From Manduca sexta (Eukaryota; Arthropoda; Insecta; Lepidoptera; Sphingidae), in NCBI RefSeq assembly GCF_014839805.1, contig NC_051129.1, positions 620,001 to 684,000 on the forward strand: a stretch of 64,000 nucleotides of DNA, read 5' to 3'. A program made the position numbers and the translations under genes. A model generated the notes under the pieces. It searched no databases. It was given only the letters and a program-made list of their open reading frames with translations, and had not been told where the DNA came from. Positions 38,901 through 64,000 of this stretch are shown here, one piece after another. Within the stretch, counting starts at the first letter, position 1. Every line of letters starts with the position of its first letter.

Positions 38901-41187
38901 AGGCTGAGGAGTGAGCTGCAGCAGCTCCGGGCAGATATGGTTAATGGTGAGTGATATTGTCAAGGCACATAACGGTAGCTATTGTACTTGACTTATCTAA
39001 GGATTATTATTTTATCCTTTTAGTGGCGTTTTTAAGGTCATACTTCTGTACGCGAGGGAGATGGAAATCGTTTTTACATATTACATCTCTGTTCTCTCCG
39101 CTCTCCAAAACTTTATTGTTCTTTATAAGTCTGGTGTAGGTAACATTTTGTCATGTTCCACGTTGGTATGATTGCAGAGGAGAAGCGGTGGCTGTCGCGT
39201 GAGGAGGTGCTGCGGCGCGAGCTGCGCGAGTCGCGCGAGCTGTGCTCGTCGCTGGAGGCGGGCGCGGCGGGCGGGGCGGGCGGCGGCGGGGGAGGTGCGG
39301 AGGAGCCGAGCGCGGCGGGCGTGCTGGCGCAGCTCGCGCAGCTGCAGCGCGCCGCGCTCCACCGCGAGCACGCGCACCACGCCGCGCTCCGCACCAGGGC
39401 GCTGCACACCGGTGCGACACATCGACTTACCAAGGGCACCGGCTTCCTTTACTGCTGGAAGAATTAAGCCTTTTTCGACCATGCTAGATGACGCTGGCTG
39501 TTAGACGTTACATATTCTCAAAATTCTTTAAAACAATTCGTATATATTTAGGTTTTCTCATGAAACATGACTAAAAAAACTATTAAAATGATAAAAAAAA
39601 TGTTTACAGCGGAACTGGAGAGGTCACTTGCGAAAGCGGTCGAACGCGAGAGGATATCCCGCGAGGAGTGTCAAACGCTCCAGGAGAGGCTGGCGGCAGC
39701 GGAGGGACTACTGCGGGATTCGCAGTTCAACCTCGGCACCGTCACCGAGCAGTGTCAACAGTACCTCGACAAAACTACCGCATTGGAGCAACAGCTCACT
39801 AGGTGAGCTTGATCAACATAATTTTACTTATAAATGCTGAGCCATCTGCCGCTTTTACCTCTACGGATTAAAAGATATAATAATAATATTTTAACTCAGA
39901 TAATAACTAATACAATAAAAATTACATATACTTCAGATGGTTGATAATGTCAAAATAATATGGTGATTTTTATACTGTAAGGAGCCTTTTTGATATAATA
40001 ATTTATAACAAACGCTAATTATAAATTAATAGCAAAACGTCAGAGGTAGAGAGCCTGCAGGCGGAGATTGTAACGCTTCAGCAGCGACTGCAAGAAACAG
40101 AGCAACAGCTGGCGGCAGAAAAGAGCTCGCTCGAGATAGAGAAGAAACGGAATGCTATACTACAGGTATGTTGCATTAAATAGTGTAGTCTATTCATAGA
40201 ATTAAACTAAATATTAATTTACGCTAAGCAACCTTGTTTAATAGAAGTTGACTGTTTGAATCAATTTCAATCAGTCACTGACTAATTCACTTATTGATTC
40301 CATTAATTACTGACTGTAGATTTTAATAAAAGATTTAGTTTGTTATGATATTTTATATTTAATGATACCCGCTGATGATGAGGATGAATTGACACTGGTT
40401 AAGATATAATAAATCAATACAAAATGCTGCTTTAGTACACGCGACGCGGTGGCATGGTGAATGCGTACTAATTACATAAAATGGCTAAATACACGCGCGA
40501 TGCACAAAATGCTGACAAAATAAAATGTAGGGCGTTAGCCCGTACACTGACTGACTCACTCACTTAAGTAATCTACTAATTGACGTGTTTACTCACACAG
40601 TGCTTTACTTACATGAATATTTTAATTATTTACTTATTTATTATACTAACCCACGGGTAGCTAAATTCAATACATTAAAGACATGTTTTCAAGTCACTGC
40701 AACATATAAAATTATTTATTGTACACAATCTGTCACCACTTAATTTTTAAATTTACAGGAGCAGTTGTCGGTACGAGGCGACGTGTCTCCCCCGCATTCG
40801 CTCGCTTCCGACACACTGTCGGCATCGTTATGGCAATCGGTAAGGGTACCCAGAATACAAGAAAAATATTAAATGCACACATTTTTAATTTCATCAATTA
40901 AAGTTTTATTTATATCAAAATATGTATATGTGAGCCGTCTGATATTCGAATGTGAACTGATGCGTTAATGTAAGGCATTACTATGGATGTGTTTGTGTGT
41001 GTTGCAGGAGGAAGGTGCCCCGTCGGATCTGACCGCAGCGGGCGGAGCCACCGCACTCGCGGCACTCGCGGCGCGGCGCGAGGGAGAGGCGCGCGCGCTC
41101 GCGGCCCAGCGCGACCTCCTCGCCGCGCAGCGGGACGCGCTGCGGGACAGGAACGCCGCGCTCACGCATGCGCTCGACGAGCACCAG
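34085..41187 (+). CDS. TMF1: TMF1 (TATA element modulatory factor / ARA160) golgin, nine exons, 3' end missing
   Basis: Exons: 34085-35947, 37291-37508, 37761-37902, 38727-38946, 39178-39411, 39610-39802, 40033-40165, 40759-40839 and 41008-41187. All junctions are GT-AG, phases agree throughout, and the sum is 1088 codons. The start MNWFDTSGLTSLAKTAL is the conserved TMF1 N-terminus. Residues to about 530 are Ser/Asp/Glu-rich and probably disordered. From about 540 the protein is coiled coil. Exon 2 encodes EEGEKLAKQQLQHSNIIKKL, characteristic of the domain named TMF_DNA_bd. TMF1 is known as a Rab6-binding Golgi tether. The C-terminal Rab6-binding (TMF_TATA_bd) domain is not present: exon 9 ends at a repeat array and a 500-N gap, and no further exon was found before the convergent SMG1 gene. 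The encoded part is already as long as whole vertebrate TMF1 (about 1090 residues). Confidence 0.93.
35948..37290 (+). other. TMF1 intron 1
   Basis: The 1.34-kb intron has a T-rich tract before CTTACAG|GATC. No nested gene is seen; short open frames inside have no support. Confidence 0.8.
38125..38370 (+). repeat. family A SINE-like repeat, copy 4, in TMF1 intron 3
   Basis: It is a nearly complete copy: TTTATATCCGTCCGGATAGC, TTGGCTCACGTAAGTGCG, GCGTTCCGGGATTAGC, CCAGCATAATTGTG, CTCTCGTCAATCGACATT and ACCATCAGGTGCACAG, then an A run. The orientation matches the host gene, but it lies over 350 bases from the exon 4 acceptor. Confidence 0.7.
39178..39411 (+). CDS. TMF1: TMF1 exon 5, GC-rich coiled-coil exon with a glycine run
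   Basis: The exon encodes EEKRWLSREEVLRRELRESR, then an Ala/Gly run (about 15 residues, mostly Gly) that interrupts the heptads, then an Ala/Leu/Gln-rich coil. It is entered in phase 1 and left in phase 1 by ACCG|GTGCGA. The donor is weaker than the others in the gene. Confidence 0.85.
41008..41187 (+). CDS. TMF1: TMF1 exon 9, source of the tandem array
   Basis: The acceptor TGTGTTGCAG|GAGGAA is preceded by a GT-rich tract, the exon is 60 codons in phase 0, and the donor is CACCAG|GTACAC. The peptide EEGAPSDLTAAGG leads into a heptad-like Ala/Arg/Leu helix (RREGEARALAAQRDLLAAQR). The last about 119 bases of this exon, from GGCGCGGCGCGAG, and the donor are repeated downstream. Confidence 0.85.
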
Positions 41188-41200
41188 GTACACATGCGCA

Positions 41201-41235
<35 letters not shown>

Positions 41236-41364
41236 CGCGGCGCGAGGGAGAGGCGCGCGCGCTCGCGGCCCAGCGCGACCTCCTCGCCGCGCAGCGGGAC
41301 GCGCTGCGGGACAGGAACGCCGCGCTCACGCATGCGCTCGACGAGCACCAGGTACACATGCGCA

Positions 41365-41397
<33 letters not shown>

Positions 41398-41522
41398 CGC
41401 GGCGCGAGGGAGGCGCGCGCGCTCATGCTAGCGCGACCTCCTCCCCACCGCAGCTGGACGCGCTGCCAGGACAGGAACGCCGCTCACGCATGCGCTCGAC
41501 GAGCACCAGGTACACATGCGCA

Positions 41523-41555
<33 letters not shown>

Positions 41556-41684
41556 CGCGGCGCGAGGGAGAGGCGCGCGCGCTCGCGGCCCAGCGCGACC
41601 TCCTCGCCGCGCAGCGGGACGCGCTGCGGGACAGGAACGCCGCGCTCACGCATGCGCTCGACGAGCACCAGGTACACATGCGCA

Positions 41685-41717
<33 letters not shown>

Positions 41718-41846
41718 CGCGGCGCGAGGGAGAGGCGCGCGCGCTCGCGGCCAGCGCGACAACCTCGCCGCGCAGCGGGACGCGCTGCGGGACAGGAACG
41801 CCGCGCTCACGCATGCGCTCGACGAGCACCAGGTACACCATGCGCA

Positions 41847-41883
<37 letters not shown>

Positions 41884-41913
41884 CGCGGCGCGGGAGGCGC
41901 GCGCGCTCGCGAC
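41069..41913 (+). repeat. tandem array of TMF1 exon-9 3' end plus donor plus (CA)n
   Basis: Units of about 158-164 bp contain the 3' two thirds of exon 9, the donor (exon ends at 41187, 41351, 41509, 41671 and 41832), ACATGCGCAGA or a variant, and a (CA)n tract. A sixth unit is cut by the gap. Only the first copy has a proper 3' splice site, so the others are probably intronic. The third unit is diverged, with several small deletions and a new pyrimidine-CAG tract at about 41437-41453. Frames open through the array on both strands are low-complexity artefacts of the repeat. Confidence 0.85.
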
Positions 41914-42413
41914 NNNNNNNNNNNNNNNNNNNNNNNNNNNNNNNNNNNNNNNNNNNNNNNNNNNNNNNNNNNNNNNNNNNNNNNNNNNNNNNNNNNNNNN
42001 NNNNNNNNNNNNNNNNNNNNNNNNNNNNNNNNNNNNNNNNNNNNNNNNNNNNNNNNNNNNNNNNNNNNNNNNNNNNNNNNNNNNNNNNNNNNNNNNNNNN
42101 NNNNNNNNNNNNNNNNNNNNNNNNNNNNNNNNNNNNNNNNNNNNNNNNNNNNNNNNNNNNNNNNNNNNNNNNNNNNNNNNNNNNNNNNNNNNNNNNNNNN
42201 NNNNNNNNNNNNNNNNNNNNNNNNNNNNNNNNNNNNNNNNNNNNNNNNNNNNNNNNNNNNNNNNNNNNNNNNNNNNNNNNNNNNNNNNNNNNNNNNNNNN
42301 NNNNNNNNNNNNNNNNNNNNNNNNNNNNNNNNNNNNNNNNNNNNNNNNNNNNNNNNNNNNNNNNNNNNNNNNNNNNNNNNNNNNNNNNNNNNNNNNNNNN
42401 NNNNNNNNNNNNN
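41914..42413. other. assembly gap of 500 N
   Basis: The run is exactly 500 undetermined bases, a round number suggesting a placeholder of unknown real size. It begins inside the sixth unit of the TMF1 array, so the array is probably longer and TMF1 3' exons may be lost here. Confidence 0.99.
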
Positions 42414-45400
42414 ACGGTGTATCAGTGAGAGTTTATTAAAATCGATTTAGCAATTCGAAGATTCCTAGAAACAAATTAACTTGCAAACTTTCAATTTTAT
42501 ACAATACGCGCCGGTTTTTAATTCCTGGCAATGCACGGTTTGGCCACTGCCCGCATCTCATACAACTATGTAATCCAAGCTTTATAGTCTGTTTCAAGCC
42601 AGCTGATATAGTGTGCCTAATGGAACTCAAGAATTATTGTCAACATTTTAGTATCGATAATAGTATTGTAGCGATGTATTTTGAGCTAAGGATGTAATAG
42701 AATTTTTAATTTATTAATGGCTGCTTCAAATAAATTTGTATGAGATATTTCAAAATAGGTGTTAAGTTTTTTACGGCATCGGGTAGCGTAGGCTACGATA
42801 ACCGCTTTCCATCCGGCGGTCGTGCCACAGAGATTATAAAAAATACTATGATGGTCATTTAGAGGACCCCATTTCATATTTTGCCCTATTTAGTCTGCTG
42901 TAATCAGAACAAGTTTTTATAGCGCAGTAAAATAGATTAATCTATTTGGACAGTCCGCTTTCACTAAGTAATGAGTAATGTATAATAAATTTTTAGTGCA
43001 TTTTTTATGCAATTTACTCAAAACGAAAATATTATAATATCTGGTGGTGCGAAAAAAACGATGTTACGATAATGTTGCAGTATTGTGAAAACTGTGCATT
43101 ATACCGAGTCTTTTTTAATTGAACATAAATAAAATAAAAAAAAATATTTTACTCAATATTTATTTTCACAGTGAGTCATAGTGAGTGAGTCAGTCAGCAT
43201 ATCATTGGTTGGAAACTCCGTGCAATACTTTTTTTCCCGCACCTGACTAAAAATTCTGACGAATATGATAAAAACTTTACCATTGAAAAAATATATACTT
43301 TACCCAAGTTCTGCATTGTTTCTATTGGCTGTAATATGGTAGCGAAAACTCCCTTTACATAAAAATAAATAAATACAAAAACTGCCTGAAAAGATAGTTA
43401 CCTCTATTTTCGTAGGAAAAAGACTCGCTTTATTCTATAGACTAGAAATTAATATTTGTATAAAAGATCACACAACTACGAACGAAAGAAAAGCTAAATT
43501 TTTATGTTTTAATTGAGTAAAACTTTTGTTAGATATAATTTAGGGTCTAAAAATTTGTTGAAATTTAATTGTTGGCTTTGGATGATTAGCTGATTAATAT
43601 ATATGTAAATTGATGGTGTTTGTTGCTCGTGATTAATTAAAAAAAAAACATGATTAATATTCTTATTGCCATTTAGTTTATATCGGAATAATTTATCAAA
43701 TATAAAGCATTTTCAAAACTATAAATAATGTAAAAGCAGGTTATAACCAAATTATTCGATATGATTTGAAAAGTTTATACTTCCAGACACGACATTATAT
43801 TAACGAATTTATGTGCTTTAAATATTTTTTAGAAACGCAGAATTTAATTTGACGTCTGTAGTATTGAAATTAAGATTTCAATAATATTTTGGTGTATTTT
43901 AGATTGCATTTAGTTTGCGCGCAAGTCGTGCACTCGTCGACACTACTTAGAACCAATATAATATTTTCATATCATACTCACTATTTATCGTTTAATTTAG
44001 TCCCAACTATAATATTATAATGTATGCTTTTACGAGGTATTCGGTGATTCAATCTGCGATATATGTACATAGCTTGTTACTTAATAAAAGCGTAGAGGTA
44101 TCAGGGCCAGTGGATTCTTTTACATTAATAAAGGGGAGAGGCGGCGTAGTAAATAAAATAAATATTTCAAACTGGCCAAGAAGATTGGGGAGAGTTATAT
44201 ATCCTTAAGTCTCTGATCCATGTCCGGTTCGAAGGACCACTCGGTTCACGTGGGTTGCATACAAACTGACCGCATGCAGTGTATTCAATGAATTTGTATT
44301 TTATTATAATGAAATTTGAAAGCGGCGTCAGTCATAATGTAGAATGCTCGTTCGGATGCAGTTGGTAGTTGAATAAAATTAATGAAATATATTTTGTACA
44401 AAGTAATAATATATTCTCTTTGATATTTCTCCTGTAATAGTTTTATTGCTGCTTACCTCCAAGAGCTATATTATCTGAAATGATAGTTTTACTTCCACTA
44501 GTATATGTTTGAGGTCCGTGTAAACTATTTAACTCAATATTACACCGATGAGTTTACATTCAATGCGTATTACGAATTTGTCTTAATTTATATTTGTCTT
44601 TAATATTCTGCAAATCCTCAGCAATTCGTAAATCTTGCGCATAAGTTTGCACTTTCTGCAATCTCTGTTAAATATATTTTTTACTTAATATTTCCATATT
44701 TTAAGCACTGCCTAGTGTTTCACCATACTCTTTTTATAATATCAATGTTTGTGGTTGTCCTTAAGGACCCAAATATATGAATATTATTATTATATTTAAC
44801 ATCTTTATTTATCCCGATGAAAGCCGATGCTGATGTTTCTATGTCGACTGTTTTGATATATTTGAGTATCTGAGTTTGCCATTATGTTCGAAGGGGGAGT
44901 CTTATGACTTGTTTGTATTTGTCTTTATTTGCAAATTTTCTGTAAGAAAATTGTCTTTTATCGAAACAGGGGAGAGATTAAAAAAGTGTTATATGTTCCT
45001 TAATATTTTATGCGGTATGTATGCGGGCGTCCAAATATGGCGAATGCGTGGTGCGCGTGCAATTATAGCTTGACGAGTAAAATGAAAAATTGCGATGGCA
45101 GCGCAACATTTGCTTTTTCGTTTTAAAAATTAGCGTTGCCAGTATAAGATATTAGTTCCATGTTTTACTACAGCATAGCGAGGTTTTTATTTTATTGGTC
45201 GGGCTATAGGGAAATTGTTCGAGCGCGGTTTTATTTAATGAGTAATATAAGGTGCTAACAGCTCGCGCGCACTTGAGTCAGAGTGCTATACACCTTATAA
45301 TAAGGTTGTTTTTGATGTGTCACGGTAACATTAGCTAAGCGGTTTAGCGCATGCATGTCCCGCTCGCGCACGCATTCGTCAGATTTGAACGCATCCTTAT

Positions 45401-47880
45401 TAAATAATAATTATTATGAGTTATGTAAATAAAGATTATTAATATGAATGTTGTTTTCATTTGATTCGTAAAGTACTTTTAAAAAAGTGTAGGGCTGTTA
45501 GACCCTGAAAATCTTATTAAGTGTTAGCCCTTTTATATTTTCGGAGACTGGTTGTATGGATGTATTTAAAAACGATAAGCCGATACTGTTGTCAGCGCCC
45601 ATACTTGGGCAGAAAAAGTGCAATTTTCTTTCCTATCAGGCACTTTTTGCAATATAAAATATAATCTAAGAAGATTGACTAATAAATGATCTTGAGATGT
45701 TAGTTTGAGTATTTAACCCGAGTTTTTACACAGATGGTTACGTTCATTATTAAGTTACACTAGTTTTGTTTTCTGACATTATGTAGGTAGTCACACACAA
45801 AAGTAGCTAAACACATTCAAAATTTAAAATTGTCTTTAAACGTAAAAAGTAGAAGCGTTTTAGAAGTTATTAATGTGTTCAGCTACCTTTATAACTGACA
45901 GTACACGCGGGGTATAAATACTAAAGATAAAATAAAAGACCCATGTTGAGATATATAGCATACACCATTTATTATATAATAATGAAGCGAGAGCGATACA
46001 ATCACACCGTCAGTGAATGCATTGTTGATTGTTGAACAGATACAGCAAGTCTCGCCACACCACCACTGAAGAAGACGTGGTGTAGCCAATACATAACCAT
46101 TTATTATCACTAACAATTATTATTATACGGAGGTATATATAATGGCCAATTTTATAGAAAATATCCGCTTTGAAACAGGGTTCCAATAACTGCGTATTCT
46201 ATTATTGAGCGTCTAATGACTTTTAAAACGTATTCCAGTAAAAATGGCCGTTAATTGGTATCACCGTAAAGAACAGTATGCAAGGATATTGTATTAGTCT
46301 AATGTTGAATAACACATTTATTACTATATAATTTAATACGAACAACTGACGGATACCAAGATTTAAATCTGATAATGTTTGGGCAGAAAATACAACGTAT
46401 TTGAGACATGAAATTAAATACATCCTCAACCAACATTAGTGAAATATCCTGTCAAATGATATGGGGGTTTATAATATTTTTTGTAATAGTATCTAATGGA
46501 TTCCTTACGGAAAATATCTTGATGGCCAATAATGAAGTTTTGAAACAAGGTGTGGTCGTCAACGAATGCATCCACCGTCACATACAACACTACAACTAGG
46601 ACGTGAAGTGCGCGCGGACACGCGACAGTAAACGCGGGAATATTATATAGACGATATTATATTATATGTTACTATACCATACACACTACTCATTTCCTGT
46701 AAAACATTTGTCAAATATAGTTTATTTATCGAAAATTAGTAATAGAAATAACTATGACTCTCATTATTTACTTTTGCCATCACGAATAATACAATCTGAA
46801 AAATTTACTCGTAAAAACTGACTGTAGATTTTTTAAATTTTATGTCGTTCCAGTTTCGCAAAATGGACAAATCATCTAAGATAGTTTAAAGTTTACTAAT
46901 TTGTCTAATATCAACAAAATCCTTTTTATAAGACCCACAAACCAATTACAGTAACCTGTTTGTTTTTACAGAAAATGAGTTAAGCCTAACATTAAACCTA
47001 AGTTAATATACGCCTACACGAATCCGTTACATTGTATATTGAATATAATGAACGATGATAAAGCCTCCCTCATCAGCACGCGATGAAATGACAATGATTA
47101 TATTAATTTTGTGATAAGCATTGTGAAGAATACGTTGGATAAATTCATTTCTCATATTTTGTATTTTTGTATATGTTAAGAGTAGGGAGCATATGGGTTT
47201 ATAATTATGATATCATATTATTTTCCATTTTGGATTAATATCTAACGTGGTCCTATATTATAATAATTGTGATGCTTTAAAATAAGGTCAAAGAGCTATT
47301 GTTCGTAACACTAAATATAAGAAATTATAAAAAAAAAATTGTGAAATTTTAACGAATATTAAAAAATAATATTAATTGAAATGAGGGATAGAACTGTTCA
47401 TTCTGTTAATTATTTAATGATGTCGGATAGATTGCTAATCTATTTAATATCGAAAACACATGGCATGGTAAGGTGCGGAAAAAGTGAAGAAATTAATGAT
47501 GAAAACATGTATTGTTTAGACATTGTATTATCACTAACGTTTATTTATTTATATTTGTGGAACCAACAAGTATGGACAACATAGATAAGCCACCTATTAT
47601 TATATATATTTATCAACACAGAATCAATTTCATACTCGATCGAATTGTAGTGTCATTAAAGAATTCGTAATAAATATTTGTTTCAACAAGTACCAAAGCG
47701 TAATGAAAAATGAATTTATCGACATTATTCTGCACTAAAACACTACCAAGTTGGTACTACTCGTAATTTTAATGAATTGATATTTTTAAGCGGTACGACA
47801 TCCATGAAAACATCTATCCCATAAACGTACAGCGTGATGACAAGTTGTACTAGTGAATTTGTCGATAAGCCAACATTGAC
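42414..47880. other. non-coding stretch between TMF1 and SMG1
   Basis: TMF1's last exons were expected here on the plus strand but no coiled-coil coding sequence is visible. The stretch is AT-rich and its short frames lack support. CpG-rich patches near 45040-45070 and 45230-45390 are unexplained. A perfect 9-bp inverted repeat at 45613-45621 and 45640-45648 is too weak to call. Confidence 0.5.
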
Positions 47881-48176
47881 GCTATGACTACATTTACACC
47901 CCTATATAGTCGTCACAGTAATACGCGCTCGAGTCGGCTCTCGCGGGCCGGACCGGCGCGTCCACACGCTCGGACCGTCGCGCCGACCGAGCCGGGAGTC
48001 GCGGCCATCCAACGCTTCGGTGGCGCGGTCAGTGAAGGTCACGGTGCAGGCGGCACGGACGGCGCCGCCACACTTGCCGGTGAGGACGCCCGCTCCCTCG
48101 CGCCGGTGCACGTGCGTCGAGCGGGCGTCGAGTAAACATAAATAATAATAATTAGCAACAAACGAGATCGAGTACG

Positions 48177-48345
48177 TCCTGCTAAGTTCCTTCGGTCGGC
48201 CCCGGACGGCGGGCGGGCGCACGGGCCGGACGGCGCAGGCGCGGCCCGCCGGCGGGGCGCGGGCGGCGCGGGGCGCGGGGCGCGGGCGGCGCGGGGCGCG
48301 GGGCGCGGGGTGGCGCGGGGCGGGCGGACGGGCGGCGCGCGCCCC
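48177..48345. repeat. G-rich low-complexity tract in the SMG1 3' flank
   Basis: Irregular GCGGCGCGGGGCGCGGG-type units run on the plus strand from about 48200 to 48340, ending two bases from the SMG1 stop codon. The plus strand has many runs of three or four G and could form quadruplexes; the SMG1 transcript would carry the C-rich complement in its 3' untranslated region. Confidence 0.65.
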
Positions 48346-48346
48346 C

Positions 48347-64000
<15,654 letters not shown>

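Noticed and set aside
40983..42450. Open frames rich in His-Thr repeats through the TMF1 array and the N gap
   Set aside because: They translate CA microsatellite and undetermined bases. Only 41008-41187 has splice support.
47884..48222. Short proteins on both strands of the GC-rich block beside the SMG1 stop codon
   Set aside because: High GC content leaves all frames open; no domain, start context or splice support. More likely 3' untranslated sequence.

Overview
The window is nuclear DNA of an insect, most probably a moth or butterfly. It is AT-rich, the genes are split by GT-AG introns, there is one scaffold gap of exactly 500 N, and several of the dispersed repeats look like families that recur in lepidopteran genomes. 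That assignment rests on recognition of repeats, not on a search.

Layout. 1-20.7 kb is non-coding as far as I can read it and holds retroposon copies, small duplications and a good-looking orphan core promoter near 12.9 kb. At 20.9 kb a minus-strand first exon of an unrecognised gene begins. At 27.7 kb a minus-strand first coding exon looks like a ZNRF1/2-type E3 ligase, but I could not find its RING exons. 28.66-31.56 kb is a complete six-exon TVP23 (Golgi membrane protein) gene on the plus strand. A minus-strand tRNA-Ile(UAU) with a 20-nt intron lies at 33.6 kb. 34.1-41.2 kb carries nine exons of TMF1, the Rab6-binding golgin, on the plus strand; its reading frame is continuous for 1088 codons and its C-terminus is lost at a repeat array and the N gap. 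From 61.4 kb down to 48.35 kb the minus strand carries the last 14 exons (1129 residues) of SMG1, the nonsense-mediated decay PI3K-like kinase, from the kinase C-lobe to the FATC end. TMF1 and SMG1 are convergent.

The most unusual feature is a structure seen three times within 15 kb. In each case the 3' part of a GC-rich coiled-coil or helical exon, together with its 5' splice site and some bases of the following intron, is tandemly repeated inside that intron. TMF1 exon 9 has five donor copies joined by CA repeats. A SMG1 exon at 51.1 kb has 13 donor copies in 177- or 184-bp units joined by a 7-bp microsatellite. A SMG1 exon at 56.0 kb has three copies in 148-bp units. Frames and splice phases show which copy is the working exon in each case.

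Other features include three hAT-like MITEs with 8-bp target duplications (one target pair imperfect), a nested inverted retroposon with a 12-bp target duplication, and a SINE-like insertion with a 12-bp target duplication. TVP23 and TMF1 both act at the Golgi; SMG1 acts in cytoplasmic RNA surveillance. I see no reason to think the genes form a functional cluster.
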